Made by a program: the position numbers and the translations under genes. Below the pieces are notes generated by a model. That model was not told the origin of the DNA, did not search any database, and saw nothing but the letters and a program-made list of their open reading frames with translations. Positions 44,617 to 59,201 of a stretch of 64,000 nt of DNA are shown here, piece after piece (position 1 is the first letter of the stretch; the number at the start of each line of letters is the position of its first letter). Origin of the DNA: Aeromicrobium wangtongii (lineage in GTDB: Bacteria; Actinomycetota; Actinomycetes; Propionibacteriales; Nocardioidaceae); the NCBI RefSeq assembly GCF_024584515.1, contig NZ_CP102173.1, positions 1,364,001 through 1,428,000 of the forward strand, written 5' to 3'.

Positions 44617-46475
44617 CCGTCACCGAGCCGGACATCCCGGAGATCGCGCAGAGCCGCCAGACCGGCATGCAGATCATCCGGCGCGGCCTCGCCCTGTCGC
44701 CGGCCATCAAGGACGGCCTGTGGGTGACGATCCTGCTGGCGGTGCTGAGCACCGTCGGCGGCTCGGTCGTGCCGATCCTGATCCAGCGCACGGTCGACTC
44801 CGGCCTCGGCGACGGGGGCGACGCCCGCCTGAGTGACATCGCCGGCTTCCTGACGATCGCCGCGTTCTTGATCCTGCTCACCGCCGGCATCGCCTACTGG
44901 ATGCGCATCCGGCTGTTCGTCGCGAGCGAGACCGGCCTGGCGCAGATGCGCGTCGATGCGTTCCGGCACGTGCACGACCTGTCGATGCTGACGCAGAACT
45001 CCGAGCGCCGCGGCGTGCTGGTCTCGCGGGTGACGTCCGACATCGACCAGGTCTCCCAGTTCCTGCAGTTCACCGGCATCCAGATCGTCGTCAGCGCCGG
45101 CCAGATCATCGTCGCGACGATCATCATGGCCTACTACTCGTGGCAGCTGACGATCGTCGTGCTGGTGTGCTTCCTGCCGCTGGCGATCAGTCTCAAGTGG
45201 TTCGCGCAGCGGCTCAGCAACGCCTACGACACCGTCCGCCGCACGGTCGGCGAGATGATCGCGGTGATCGCCGAGCCCGTCGTCGGAGCCTCCGTCGTCC
45301 GCGCCCACGCGATCGAGCGTCGCACCCAGGACCGGGTCGACGCCGGCATCAAGGGCAACCTGGACGCCAACGTCAAGGCGCAGAAGCTCGTCGCCGTCAC
45401 CTTCGCGTCATCGGGCGTCGCCGGTGGACTGGCCAATGCGGCCGTCCTCGCCTTCGGCGTGATCCTGGGGGTGGCCGGCGACCTGTCGATGGGCACCGTC
45501 ATCGCGTTCGCCTTCCTGGTGGGCTTGTTCGTCGGACCGGTGCAGACCGCGACCCAGGTGCTGACCGACGCGCAGAACGCGATCGCGTCGTGGCGGCGGG
45601 TCATCGACCTGCTCGACACTCCCGCGGACGTCGTCGATCCCGGACCCGCCGGTGTCACCCTGCCGGAGGGATCGCTCGGAGCCCGCTTCGAGAAGGTCAC
45701 CTTCGCGTACCCGGGCGGCCCGAACGTCCTGACCGACATCGACGTCGAGCTGACGCCGCGCCAGCGCATCGCGGTGGTCGGTGAGACCGGCTCGGGCAAG
45801 ACGACCTTCGCCAAGCTGCTGACGCGGCTGATGGACCCCACCGACGGGGTCGTGCGCATCGGTGCCGGCGAGGGCACGTGGCCGGACATCTCGACGGTGT
45901 CGTTCGCCGACCTGCGCCACCACGTCCTGATGGTGCCGCAGGAGGGCTTCCTGTTCGACGCGACGCTGCGCGACAACCTGCTTTACGGACGCCGCGGCGC
46001 CACCGACCAGGAGCTGCTGGACGTCGTCGCCGACCTGGAGCTCGACGACTGGTTCGCGGGCCTGCCCCAAGGGCTGGACACCCGTGTGGGCCAACGCGGG
46101 GAGTCGCTGTCGGCGGGGGAGCGGCAGCTGGTGGCGCTGCTGCGCTCTGCCCTGGCCGATCCGGGCTTCATCGTCCTGGACGAGGCGACCAGCGCGGTCG
46201 ACCCCCAGACCGAGCTGCGGGCCACCCGCGCCCTCGACCGGCTGCTGGACGGGCGCTCGAGCGTCACGATCGCGCACCGCCTGTCGACCGCCGAGAACGC
46301 CGACCGGATCCTGGTGTTCGACGCCGGCCGGCTCACCGAGGACGGCACGCACGCCGAGCTGGTCGACGCCGGCGGCGTGTACTCGCGCCTGCACGCCAGC
46401 TGGATCGCCCAGGCCTCGTTGTCGGGGCAGCGCCCCGCGGACCCGACGGCTTCGTCCGTCACTGGGCGGGCCTGA
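44613..46475 (+). CDS. ABC exporter half-transporter 2 (catalytic Walker B)
   Basis: 620-aa partner with six membrane helices and an ATPase domain. The Walker A is [10 protein letters not shown] (about residue 389), the Walker B is canonical [12 protein letters not shown] and the switch His is intact in TIAHRLST. Its signature reads LSAGERQL rather than LSGGQ. In the heterodimer this places one full ATP site (Walker motifs here, LSGGQ from partner 1) and one degenerate site (Walker motifs of partner 1, LSAGE here). The pair is conserved near hisI in related genomes, but its cargo is not known. ATG 44613 overlaps the first subunit. Confidence 0.9.
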   Translation: MTVTEPDIPEIAQSRQTGMQIIRRGLALSPAIKDGLWVTILLAVLSTVGGSVVPILIQRTVDSGLGDGGDARLSDIAGFLTIAAFLILLTAGIAYWMRIRLFVASETGLAQMRVDAFRHVHDLSMLTQNSERRGVLVSRVTSDIDQVSQFLQFTGIQIVVSAGQIIVATIIMAYYSWQLTIVVLVCFLPLAISLKWFAQRLSNAYDTVRRTVGEMIAVIAEPVVGASVVRAHAIERRTQDRVDAGIKGNLDANVKAQKLVAVTFASSGVAGGLANAAVLAFGVILGVAGDLSMGTVIAFAFLVGLFVGPVQTATQVLTDAQNAIASWRRVIDLLDTPADVVDPGPAGVTLPEGSLGARFEKVTFAYPGGPNVLTDIDVELTPRQRIAVVGETGSGKTTFAKLLTRLMDPTDGVVRIGAGEGTWPDISTVSFADLRHHVLMVPQEGFLFDATLRDNLLYGRRGATDQELLDVVADLELDDWFAGLPQGLDTRVGQRGESLSAGERQLVALLRSALADPGFIVLDEATSAVDPQTELRATRALDRLLDGRSSVTIAHRLSTAENADRILVFDAGRLTEDGTHAELVDAGGVYSRLHASWIAQASLSGQRPADPTASSVTGRA

Positions 46476-46488
46476 GACACTGGTGGGC

Positions 46489-46827
46489 GTGACTTCTCTC
46501 GACACCGCCATCGCCGCCCGTCTCAAGCGCGATGCCGCCGGCCTCGTGCCTGCCGTGGTCCAGGACGCGGAGACCCGCGACGTGCTCATGGTCGGCTGGA
46601 TGGACGACGAGGCGCTGCGCCGCACGCTGGAGACCCGTCGCGGCACGTACTGGAGCCGCAGCAGGCAGAGCTACTGGGTCAAGGGCGAGACGTCCGGCCA
46701 CGTCCAGGAGGTTCGCGAGGTGCGCCTGGACTGCGACGGCGACACGCTGCTGGTGCTGGTGGACCAGACCGGCCCGGCGTGCCACACCGGTGACCACACC
46801 TGCTTCGACGCGGATCGGTTGCTGTGA
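46489..46827 (+). CDS. hisI: Phosphoribosyl-AMP cyclohydrolase
   Basis: Monofunctional zinc enzyme of histidine synthesis, 112 aa, opening the purine ring of phosphoribosyl-AMP; no HisE domain is fused. Visible are [37 protein letters not shown], and [22 protein letters not shown], whose Asp/Cys residues bind Mg and Zn. The GTG start 13 bases after the exporter gene gives the conserved N-terminus; a weak -10 (GACACT) lies seven bases upstream. The stop overlaps the trp-associated membrane protein gene (GTGA). Confidence 0.95.
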   Translation: MTSLDTAIAARLKRDAAGLVPAVVQDAETRDVLMVGWMDDEALRRTLETRRGTYWSRSRQSYWVKGETSGHVQEVREVRLDCDGDTLLVLVDQTGPACHTGDHTCFDADRLL

Positions 46828-47402
46828 CACCGCGGCGACTGTACGTCCCGGTGGTGCTGGCGACGCTGGCCACCGGAGGACTCGCATTCTTCGCTGCCGG
46901 ACGGACCTGGGCCGAGGCCGACGTCCGGGCACAGGGGCTCGGGCACGCCACGATCAGCGTCAGTGGCGGCGACGCGCAGCCGCTGGTGCCGGCGCTGGCC
47001 GTGGTCGTGGTGACCGCCGCGCTCGCGATCCTCGCCGCAGGCCCGCGGATGCGACGCGTCATCGGCGTGCTGACGATGCTGGTGGCGGCCGCCGCGATCA
47101 TCGCCGTCCCACGGTCGGGCACCGACGGCCTCCAGGACGCGGTGCGCTCGGCCGCGGAGGAGTCGCCGGCCTACACCGGCCCCGCGTCCCTCGGCAGCAT
47201 CTTGTACGCGCCGTGGGACCTGGTCACGATCGCCGCCTTCGTGCTGGCGATCGCCCTGGGTGCCGTCACGCTGCGCCTGGCACCGCAGTGGCCGACGATG
47301 AGCAGCCGCTACGACGCGCCGGGCTCCCGGCCGGCGGCCAAGGACGACAGCGGCACCGAGATGTGGAAGGCGATGGACCGTGGGGACGACCCCACGGCCT
47401 GA
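46824..47402 (+). CDS. Trp biosynthesis-associated membrane protein
   Basis: 192 aa with about four membrane helices ([77 protein letters not shown]). Sequence and location match the actinobacterial family named for its place in trp operons (TIGR02234-type). Function unknown. In Mycobacterium it follows trpE; here it overlaps hisI directly and trpE is absent. The cytoplasmic C-terminal tail carries [16 protein letters not shown], a conserved ending in this family. Confidence 0.85.
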   Translation: MTPRRLYVPVVLATLATGGLAFFAAGRTWAEADVRAQGLGHATISVSGGDAQPLVPALAVVVVTAALAILAAGPRMRRVIGVLTMLVAAAAIIAVPRSGTDGLQDAVRSAAEESPAYTGPASLGSILYAPWDLVTIAAFVLAIALGAVTLRLAPQWPTMSSRYDAPGSRPAAKDDSGTEMWKAMDRGDDPTA

Positions 47403-47421
47403 CGAGCCGTCGATGGCTGCG

Positions 47422-47439
47422 GGCGCGTTCGGACGCGCC
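47422..47439 (+). terminator. Possible terminator after hisI-trp membrane protein pair
   Basis: Perfect stem GGCGCGT / ACGCGCC with TCGG loop, 20 bases after the stop codon. There is no T-run, as is common in high-GC genomes. Confidence 0.45.
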
Positions 47440-47451
47440 GGCGGCACCCAG

Positions 47452-47457
47452 TAGTCT
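47452..47457 (+). promoter_or_regulatory. Candidate -10 box for the HGxxPAAW gene
   Basis: TAGTCT, giving a leader of about 35 bases with a GAGGAGAG ribosome site before ATG 47494. Confidence 0.4.
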
Positions 47458-47493
47458 GGGCCCAGTTCCACCACCCCGAGGAGAGTTGTACCC

Positions 47494-47697
47494 ATGCACG
47501 GATCATCGCCTGCCGCCTGGACCGGAGTCATCATGTGCCTGGTCGGCATCACCATCGGCGGCGTCGCCCTGATCCCCGACCCGAACTGGCTGTGGTTCAC
47601 GATCGGTTGCGTCCTCACGCTCGCCTCCGGGATCGTCGGCTGGGGCATGGCTGCGGCCGGCTTCGGTGTCGACCGCGCCTCCGAGCACGGGCACTGA
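47494..47697 (+). CDS. HGxxPAAW family small membrane protein
   Basis: 67 aa with two membrane helices (WTGVIMCLVGITIGGVALI and WLWFTIGCVLTLASGIVGWG). It begins MHGSSPAAWTGV, the HGxxPAAW signature of a small actinobacterial family, and ends with His residues (ASEHGH). Function unknown; it is typically found next to trpC in this phylum, as here. GAGGAGAG precedes the ATG. Confidence 0.82.
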   Translation: MHGSSPAAWTGVIMCLVGITIGGVALIPDPNWLWFTIGCVLTLASGIVGWGMAAAGFGVDRASEHGH

Positions 47698-47736
47698 CAC
47701 CAGCTTCCCGAACCGTCCAGCCCTTGGGAGGGCGCC

Positions 47737-48204
47737 GTGAGCGACAGCCCGCAGTACCCCAGCTACCCGGGGGATGACAGCCCGGCCACCGGGTCCGACG
47801 AGGGGCGACAGCCTCCGCCGGGACACGAGCAGCCGGCCCCTCCGCCGTGGGGCCAGCAGGTGCCGCAGTACGGGCAGGTGCCACCGCCGGCGTACGGGCA
47901 GATGCCTCCCGGCTACGCGCAGCCCCCGCTGTACGGCTTCCCGGCGCCGCAGTACGTCCCGACGTCGACCAAGGCCGTGTTCTCACTGGTCCTGGGCATC
48001 GCCTCGATCGTGCTGTGCCTGGTGGGCGTGCTGATCGGACCGGCCGCGATCGTCTTGTCGGTCTATGCCAGCAAGGAGATCGACGCCCGGCCGCCCGGCA
48101 CGATGAACGGCAAGGGCATGGCGACCGCAGGTCTGGCGACCGGCATCGTCGGCACGGCGATCTGGGGCCTGGTGTTCCTGCTCGCAGTCGTCGGGTCCGT
48201 CTAG
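47737..48204 (+). CDS. DUF4190 membrane protein with proline-rich N-terminus
   Basis: 155 aa: a cytoplasmic Pro/Gln/Tyr-rich region (residues 1-85, with repeated PPAYGQMPPG-type units) followed by two membrane helices of the DUF4190 type (FSLVLGIASIVLCLVGVLIG; ATAGLATGIVGTAIWGLVF) joined by SKEIDARPPGTMNGKGM. Function unknown. The GTG start has GGGAGG upstream. Two more DUF4190 proteins lie 500-1000 bases downstream on the other strand. Confidence 0.8.
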   Translation: MSDSPQYPSYPGDDSPATGSDEGRQPPPGHEQPAPPPWGQQVPQYGQVPPPAYGQMPPGYAQPPLYGFPAPQYVPTSTKAVFSLVLGIASIVLCLVGVLIGPAAIVLSVYASKEIDARPPGTMNGKGMATAGLATGIVGTAIWGLVFLLAVVGSV

Positions 48205-48206
48205 CC

Positions 48207-48635
48207 GTGAGCACCTCCGCCCGGGCACGTCCGACGTCGACCGCCCGCGCCCTGCTGGCGCCGGCGCTCGCGGGCGGCCTGGGCCTGGCGGCGGCAGCGC
48301 TGCTGCACGTCCGCGACCCGCACGAGTCGGGCTCCTACGGGTTCTGCCCGTTCCTGTCGCTCACCGGGCTGCCGTGCCCGGGCTGCGGTGGCCTGCGCGC
48401 CGTCAACGACCTGACCAGGGGCGATCTGGTCGCCGCGGTGAGCAGCAACGCCCTGGCCGTCGTCCTCGTCCTGGCAGTCGGGATCGGGTGGGTCCTGTGG
48501 GTCGTCCGCCGCGCCACCGGCCGGCGGCGGCCGCCGATCACGATCTCGTGGTGGCTGGTCGCGGCGGGTGCGCTGGTGGTGGCGGTGTTCGGCGTGGTCC
48601 GCACGACCGCGTGGGGGTCATGGCTCGCGCCGTGA
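48207..48635 (+). CDS. DUF2752 membrane protein
   Basis: 142 aa with about three membrane segments and the DUF2752 signature CPFLSLTGLPCPGCGGLRAVNDL at residues about 48-70, including the CxxC pair that could bind metal or form a disulfide. Next come ARG-type basic residues, GDLVAAVSSNALAVVL and two helices. Function unknown. GTG 48207 is three bases after the preceding stop. It converges with the DUF4190 gene at 48638, with two bases between stops. Confidence 0.8.
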   Translation: MSTSARARPTSTARALLAPALAGGLGLAAAALLHVRDPHESGSYGFCPFLSLTGLPCPGCGGLRAVNDLTRGDLVAAVSSNALAVVLVLAVGIGWVLWVVRRATGRRRPPITISWWLVAAGALVVAVFGVVRTTAWGSWLAP

Positions 48636-48637
48636 GC

Positions 48638-48934
48638 TCACCCCAGCAGCTGCAGCATCCCCCACAGGGCGACCGTCACGACCGCACCGCCGCCGATCAT
48701 CAGGCCCATGACCGCCAGCGAGTCGCCCGTCTGCTGCCCCTTGGCCTCCACGATCTCGCGCCGGGCGTGCACCGCGCTGGTGACCGAGGGAAGGCCCAGC
48801 ACGAGGCCGACGGCGGGCGACAGGTAGATGCCGGCGAAGGCCAGCACGCCGCACACGACGCTGTAGACCGCCTTGCGGTTGGTGACGACGCCGGCGGCCC
48901 CGGGCCCCGCATCCGGGGCCCCGGGCTCGCTCAT
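48638..48934 (-). CDS. DUF4190-like small membrane protein
   Basis: 98 aa: a short Gly/Ala/Pro-rich head ([15 protein letters not shown]), two hydrophobic segments (AVYSVVCGVLAFAGIYLSPA; SLAVMGLMIGGGAVVTVAL) and the linking HARREIVEAKGQQTGD, as in DUF4190 proteins. The ATG overlaps the stop of the upstream minus-strand gene (ATGA), so the two are cotranslated. Function unknown. Confidence 0.72.
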   Translation of the reverse strand: MSEPGAPDAGPGAAGVVTNRKAVYSVVCGVLAFAGIYLSPAVGLVLGLPSVTSAVHARREIVEAKGQQTGDSLAVMGLMIGGGAVVTVALWGMLQLLG

Positions 48935-49368
48935 CCCTCGACGTTGAAGTCGTAGTCGACGACGCCGGTCGCCAGCAGCACGACCGCCAGGAGGAACAGC
49001 GCCACCAGGACGAAGCCGGTGATGATGCCGGTCAGCGCCTGCCCCATGCCCTTCTGCGTGCCGTTGGAGCGGATGATCTCCCCGCGGGCGATGAAGCCCA
49101 GGACGATCGCCACGACGCTGCCGATGACCAGGAACCCGCAGAACAGGCCCAGCACGAGGCTCGCGATGCCCACGACCATCGACGCGGTGGCCTTCTGGTT
49201 GGTCTTCGGGGGTCCGGCCTGGCCGTAGCCACCGGGCGCGGGTGGGTATCCGCCCGGCGGGGGATAGCCGCCGGCAGGCGGATAGCTGCCCGAGGCGGGC
49301 GGCTGACTGCCGCCGACAGGCGGTGGCGTGGAATCGCCGGGATATGCGGGAGGCTCGTTGGTGGACAT
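48931..49368 (-). CDS. DUF4190 membrane protein with Gly/Pro/Tyr-rich N-terminus
   Basis: 145 aa. Residues 1-65 are repeats of the kind [20 protein letters not shown]; the rest is a two-helix DUF4190 domain ([40 protein letters not shown]) joined by [18 protein letters not shown]. The ATG at 49368 is favoured because TATGCT lies six bases upstream on the minus strand (leaderless). It is divergent from trpC. Function unknown. Confidence 0.78.
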   Translation of the reverse strand: MSTNEPPAYPGDSTPPPVGGSQPPASGSYPPAGGYPPPGGYPPAPGGYGQAGPPKTNQKATASMVVGIASLVLGLFCGFLVIGSVVAIVLGFIARGEIIRSNGTQKGMGQALTGIITGFVLVALFLLAVVLLATGVVDYDFNVEG

Positions 49369-49374
49369 GTCCTG

Positions 49375-49380
49375 AGCATA
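49375..49380 (-). promoter_or_regulatory. Candidate -10 box for leaderless DUF4190 pair
   Basis: TATGCT on the minus strand, six bases before ATG 49368. Confidence 0.45.
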
Positions 49381-49429
49381 GTGATGGTGCGACTTCGGAA
49401 CCCCGCACACCGCCGGGTCCCGTCCCGGT

Positions 49430-49435
49430 TACTCT
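49430..49435 (+). promoter_or_regulatory. Candidate -10 box for trpCBA
   Basis: TACTCT gives a leader of about 31 bases containing GGAGGAGG at 49461-49468. The leader is too short for a classical trp attenuator and shows no run of Trp codons. Confidence 0.45.
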
Positions 49436-49472
49436 TGAGGCACACTCGATCGATTGCTGCGGAGGAGGGTCC

Positions 49473-50279
49473 ATGTCAGTTCTCGACGACATCTTGGCCG
49501 GCGTGGCCCAGGACCTCGAAGCACGCATGGCGACGACGTCCCTGGACGACCTCAAGGAACGTGCCGCCCGTCAGCACCCAGCGCTCGACCCGATGCCGGC
49601 ATTCCGCTCCGACGGCGTCTCGGTCATCGCGGAGGTCAAGCGGTCCAGCCCGAGCGAGGGGCAGCTGGCCACGATCAAGGATCCAGCCGCCCTGGCCGCT
49701 GACTACGCGGCCGGCGGCGCCGCCGCGATCAGCGTCCTGACCGAGGAGCGCCGTTTCGGTGGCACGCTGGACGATCTGCGCGCCGTGCGCGGCACGGTCG
49801 ACATCCCGGTGCTGCGCAAGGACTTCATCACCACCTCCTACCAGCTGTGGGAGGCCCGGGCCGCCGGCGCCGACATGGCGCTGCTGATCGTGGCCGCCCT
49901 CGAGCAGATCGTCCTGGAGAGCCTCATCGAGCGGGCCCGGTCGATCGGACTGACGCCCCTGGTGGAGGTCAACGACGCCGAGGAGGTCAAGCGCGCTGCC
50001 GCCGCCGGTGCCGACCTGATCGGTGTCAACGCGCGCAACCTCAAGACCCTCGAGGTCGACCGGACGACGTTCGATCGCCTCTCGCCGCTGATTCCCGACA
50101 CGGCCGTCAAGGTTGCCGCCTCGGGCGTCCGCGGGCCGCACGACGTCATCGACTACGCCAAGTCCGGTGCACACGTCGTGCTGGTGGGGGAGACGCTGGT
50201 CCGCGGCGACGACCCGCGAGCCTCGGTCGCCGACCTGGTCGCGGCCGGAGCGCACCCCGCCCTGCAACACCGGTGGTGA
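49473..50279 (+). CDS. trpC: Indole-3-glycerol phosphate synthase
   Basis: TIM-barrel enzyme closing the indole ring in tryptophan synthesis, 268 aa. The catalytic Lys is in [13 protein letters not shown] (about residue 53), the second Lys in VLRKDFI (about 115) and the phosphate site in ASGVRGPHD. There is no fused TrpF domain. ATG 49473 has a very strong ribosome site. The stop overlaps a 23-codon ORF that bridges to trpB. Confidence 0.96.
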   Translation: MSVLDDILAGVAQDLEARMATTSLDDLKERAARQHPALDPMPAFRSDGVSVIAEVKRSSPSEGQLATIKDPAALAADYAAGGAAAISVLTEERRFGGTLDDLRAVRGTVDIPVLRKDFITTSYQLWEARAAGADMALLIVAALEQIVLESLIERARSIGLTPLVEVNDAEEVKRAAAAGADLIGVNARNLKTLEVDRTTFDRLSPLIPDTAVKVAASGVRGPHDVIDYAKSGAHVVLVGETLVRGDDPRASVADLVAAGAHPALQHRW

Positions 50280-50343
50280 CGGCGTCACCGCTGCGGCGGT
50301 GGCGCGCCTTCTTCCACCACCCGGCACTGACGACTGAGGACAT

Positions 50344-50347
<4 letters not shown>
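50276..50347 (+). CDS. 23-codon ORF bridging trpC and trpB
   Basis: A GTG at 50276 overlaps the trpC stop (GTGA). The frame reads [20 protein letters not shown] plus EDI, and its TGA (50345-50347) overlaps the trpB ATG (ATGA). The peptide is basic and aromatic (RRWRAFFHH). Both four-base overlaps are the same coupling signals used throughout this genome. Streptomycetes have a small trpM between trpC and trpB, but this is much shorter. It could be a real micropeptide, a coupling device, or chance. Confidence 0.4.
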
Positions 50348-51566
<1,219 letters not shown>

Positions 51567-51570
<4 letters not shown>

Positions 51571-52367
51571 GCTCGTCGATCGATGCGCTGTTCGAGCGCA
51601 CCCGCGCCGAGGGCCGCGCGGCTCTCGTGGGCTACCTGCCGGCCGGCTTCCCGTCCAAGGAGCTGTCGATCAAGGCCATCGAGGCCATGGTCGAGGGCGG
51701 CGTCGACATGGTCGAGGTCGGTCTGCCGTACAGCGACCCGGTCATGGACGGTCCCGTCATCCAGGCCGCCGCCGAGGCCGCGCTGGTCGCCGGCACCCGG
51801 CCGTCGGATGTCCTGGACGTCGTGCGGGCGAGCGCGGCCACGGGTGCGCCGACGGTCGTCATGACCTACTGGAACCCGGTCGAGCGCTATGGCGTCGACC
51901 GGTTCGCCGCCGACCTGGCGGCCGCCGGGGGAGCGGGCCTGATCACCCCGGACCTGATCCCCGACGAGGGGGCCGAGTGGGTCGCGGCGTCCCAGGCGCA
52001 CGACCTGGACCGGATCTTCCTCGTGGCCCCCTCGTCGACCGACGACCGGCTCGCGATGACGGTCGACGCCGCCAGCGGATTCGTCTACGCCACCGCCGTG
52101 ATGGGCGTGACCGGCGCGCGTGACCAGACCAGCTCGCTGGGCGAGGAGCTCGTGGCCCGGGTCCGCAAGGTCACCGACAAGCCGGTGGGTGTCGGACTCG
52201 GCGTCTCCAACGGTGCCCAGGCCCACGAGATCGCCGCCTACGCCGATGCGGTCATCGTCGGGTCCGCCCTCGTACGCTGTCTGCTGACGGCTACCGACGA
52301 GTCAGCAGGACTCGCCGCGATCCGCGCCCTGGCGCAGGATCTGCGGGCCGGGGTCGAGAGGAGCTGA
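51567..52367 (+). CDS. trpA: Tryptophan synthase alpha chain
   Basis: Subunit that cleaves indole-glycerol phosphate, 266 aa. The catalytic Glu is in [18 protein letters not shown] (about residue 50) and the Asp in the same stretch. [10 protein letters not shown] and [14 protein letters not shown] are also conserved. ATG 51567 overlaps trpB. lgt follows after two bases, the same trpA-lgt order as in Mycobacterium. Confidence 0.96.
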
Positions 52368-52369
52368 CG

Positions 52370-53245
52370 ATGCTGGCGTACATCCCGAGCCCCTCCGAGG
52401 GTGTCTGGCACCTGGGCCCCCTGCCGCTGCGGGCGTACGCACTGGGCATCATCATCGGCGCGCTGGTGGCGATCTGGATCGGCGAGCGCCGGTACCAGGC
52501 CCGCGGCGGACGCGCCGGCCTGATCGGCGACGTCGCGATCTGGGCGATCCCGTTCGGCATCATCGGTGCCCGCATCTACCACGTCGCGACCGACCCCGAG
52601 CTCTACTTCGGTGAGGGACGCAACGTCACCGACGTCTTCTTGATCTGGAAGGGCGGCCTGGGCATCTGGGGCGCCGTCGCCGGTGGGGCGCTGGGTGCCT
52701 GGATCGCGTGCCGCCGCTACGGCGTGTCCTTCAGCGCGGTCGCCGACGCCGTCGCGCCGGGCCTGCTGGTGGCCCAGGCGATCGGCCGGATCGGCAACTA
52801 CTTCAACCAGGAGCTGTTCGGCAAGCCCACCGACCTGCCGTGGGCCCTGGAGATCGATCCGGAGAACCGCCCCGCCGGCTACCTGGACTCCGCGACCTTC
52901 CACCCCACCTTCTTGTACGAGCTGCTGTGGAACCTGGCCGCTGCGGCGCTGATCATCGCGATCGACCGCAAGGTCAAGCTGACCGGCGGTCGCGCCTTCG
53001 CCCTGTACGCGATGCTCTACACGTCCGGACGCGTGTGGATCGAGTCGCTGCGCATCGATGCCGCCAACCACATCGGCCCGTTCCGGCTCAATGTGTGGAC
53101 CTCGATCATCGTGTTCGTGCTCGCGTTGATCTACTTCATCGCGGCCCGGCGACGGACGCCATCGGCCGAACCGGCCCCGGGCGCCGATGACGACTCCTCG
53201 GTCGTTGCGATCGACGAGCCCGGGACAGGGCCCTCGGACCGTTGA
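52370..53245 (+). CDS. lgt: Prolipoprotein diacylglyceryl transferase
   Basis: Membrane enzyme that transfers diacylglycerol to the lipobox Cys of prolipoproteins, the step before LspA. The 291 aa hold about seven helices. The family signature GRIGNYFNQELFGKPTDLPW (about residues 138-157) and GARIYHV are clear, as is the early LPLRAYALGIIIG. A charged C-terminal tail rich in Pro and Asp follows, as in other actinobacteria. It probably belongs to the trp operon transcript. Confidence 0.95.
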   Translation: MLAYIPSPSEGVWHLGPLPLRAYALGIIIGALVAIWIGERRYQARGGRAGLIGDVAIWAIPFGIIGARIYHVATDPELYFGEGRNVTDVFLIWKGGLGIWGAVAGGALGAWIACRRYGVSFSAVADAVAPGLLVAQAIGRIGNYFNQELFGKPTDLPWALEIDPENRPAGYLDSATFHPTFLYELLWNLAAAALIIAIDRKVKLTGGRAFALYAMLYTSGRVWIESLRIDAANHIGPFRLNVWTSIIVFVLALIYFIAARRRTPSAEPAPGADDDSSVVAIDEPGTGPSDR

Positions 53246-53264
53246 GCGTGCAGCCGGACCGGCA

Positions 53265-53270
53265 TAGGTT
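53265..53270 (+). promoter_or_regulatory. Candidate -10 box for leaderless VIT1-like gene
   Basis: TAGGTT six bases before ATG 53277, no ribosome site between. Confidence 0.45.
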
Positions 53271-53276
53271 CGTGGC

Positions 53277-54011
53277 ATGAGCGATGCGGAGCAGCCGCTG
53301 CCCGATCCCGGCGTCGTCCAGCACGAGCACCCTGACGTCACGGGCGGCTGGCTCCGGCCGGCGGTCTTCGGCGCCATGGACGGCCTGGTCTCGAACTTCG
53401 CCCTGATGATGGGCGTGGTGGGCGGCAGCTCGGGCTCCGGCACCAAGCCGGTCGTGCTGGCCGGTCTGGCGGGCATGGCCGCGGGCGCCTTCTCGATGGC
53501 GGCCGGCGAGTACACCTCGGTCGCGAGCCAGCGGGAGTTCGCGCTGGCCCAGGTTGACATCGAGCGCAACGAGATCCTGCACAACGAGCCGGCCGAGGAG
53601 GCCGAGCTCGCCGCGATGTTCATGGAGAAGGGCGTCGACGAGGGCACGGCCCGCGAGATGGCCCACGAGGTGCACCGGGACGCCGAGAAGGCCGTCCGCG
53701 TGCACGCGCGCGAGGAGTTCGGCGTCGACGTCGACGACCTCGCGTCGCCCATGCTGGCGGCGATGTCGTCGTTCTTCGCCTTCGCCGTCGGCGCGATCAT
53801 CCCGCTGCTGTCGTACCTGGCCGGCATCGAGTCCGCGTGGCCGGCGATCATCCTGTCGTGCCTGGGCCTGTTCGGGTGCGGTGCGCTGGTCACCCGCATG
53901 ACCGCCCGCAACTGGCTGTTCGGCGGCTCCCGCCAGCTGGCGCTGGGCGGCGCGGCCGCCGTGCTGACGTACCTGGTGGGCGAGGCCGTCGGCGCCTCGG
54001 CGCTGGGCTGA
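53277..54011 (+). CDS. VIT1/CCC1 family iron/manganese transporter
   Basis: 244-aa membrane protein of the VIT1/CCC1 family. It opens with the conserved AVFGAMDGLVSNFALMMGV helix and GAFSMAAGEYTSVASQREF. A cytoplasmic Glu-rich helical section (about residues 95-150, EEAELAAMFMEKG, AREMAHEVHRD) provides the metal-binding region of this family. Three further helices follow. Family members export or sequester Fe2+/Mn2+; the direction here is not proved. Monocistronic, probably leaderless. Confidence 0.88.
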   Translation: MSDAEQPLPDPGVVQHEHPDVTGGWLRPAVFGAMDGLVSNFALMMGVVGGSSGSGTKPVVLAGLAGMAAGAFSMAAGEYTSVASQREFALAQVDIERNEILHNEPAEEAELAAMFMEKGVDEGTAREMAHEVHRDAEKAVRVHAREEFGVDVDDLASPMLAAMSSFFAFAVGAIIPLLSYLAGIESAWPAIILSCLGLFGCGALVTRMTARNWLFGGSRQLALGGAAAVLTYLVGEAVGASALG

Positions 54012-54061
54012 CACGGCACCTCGCCATCGGTACGCTGTGGGTCGATTCCCAGGAGACCCAT

Positions 54062-54493
54062 ATGCCCAAGATCATCCTCGTCGGCGTGGACGGAAGCGAC
54101 AGCTCCCGCAAGGCCGCATCCGTGGCCGCCGAGCTCGCCGCCGACTCCGGCGCCACGCTGCACGTCCTGACCGCGGTCGACCCGCACCGTCCGGCCGTCA
54201 CGGAGGACCCCGCGATGCTCGGCGACGTGCGTCGTCTGACGCCCGGTGAGGAGGCCGAGGCCATCGCCGCCGAGATCGCCGGGACGCTCAAGGGCGTCAC
54301 CCCGCGCATCGAGAGCAGCCCCATCCAGGGCAAGCCCGCCGATGCCCTGGTCGAGGAGGCCAAGCGGCTCGGTGCCGACCTGATCGTCGTAGGCAACCGC
54401 CGGGTGCAGGGCCTCGGGCGCATCCTGGGCAGCGTGGCGACCGATGTCGCACACCACGCCCCGTGCGACGTCTACATCGTCAAGACGTTCTGA
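54062..54493 (+). CDS. Universal stress protein (UspA family)
   Basis: 143-aa single-domain Usp: ILVGVDGSDSSRKAASVAAEL at the N-terminus and DLIVVGNRRVQGLGRILGSVATDVAHHAPCDVYIV at the C-terminus, which contains the ATP-binding G2xG9xG(S/T)-type loop. Relatives bind ATP and help survival under stress or low oxygen. ATG 54062 follows AGGAG at 54051-54055, with a -10-like TACGCT about 30 bases upstream. A strong hairpin terminator follows. Confidence 0.9.
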   Translation: MPKIILVGVDGSDSSRKAASVAAELAADSGATLHVLTAVDPHRPAVTEDPAMLGDVRRLTPGEEAEAIAAEIAGTLKGVTPRIESSPIQGKPADALVEEAKRLGADLIVVGNRRVQGLGRILGSVATDVAHHAPCDVYIVKTF

Positions 54494-54498
54494 CGCAC

Positions 54499-54524
54499 GC
54501 CCCGCCGGGCCGCCTCGGCGGGGC
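54499..54524 (+). terminator. Terminator after the universal stress protein gene
   Basis: Perfect 9-base stem GCCCCGCCG / CGGCGGGGC with an 8-base loop, starting six bases after the stop codon. No strong T-run. Confidence 0.6.
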
Positions 54525-54528
54525 CGTG

Positions 54529-54589
54529 TAATCTTGTGATGCTGTCCGAGGCCAACGTCGTCCCCGGTGCGATTTTTCGTGACCACTGA
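54529..54589 (+). promoter_or_regulatory. gltBD promoter with a possible 16-codon leader ORF
   Basis: TAATCT (54529-54534) is a good -10. An ATG at 54539 opens a 16-codon frame ([16 protein letters not shown]) that ends with TGA at 54587-54589, just before GAGAAAGG, the likely gltB ribosome site. Whether the small frame is translated is unknown. Confidence 0.4.
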
Positions 54590-54611
54590 TGACGTGAGAA
54601 AGGCCTCCAGC

Positions 54612-59193
<4,582 letters not shown>

Positions 59194-59201
<8 letters not shown>

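Noticed and set aside
49436..49472. Trp attenuator or leader peptide before trpC
   Set aside because: The leader is only about 31 bases, has no run of Trp codons and no competing hairpins.
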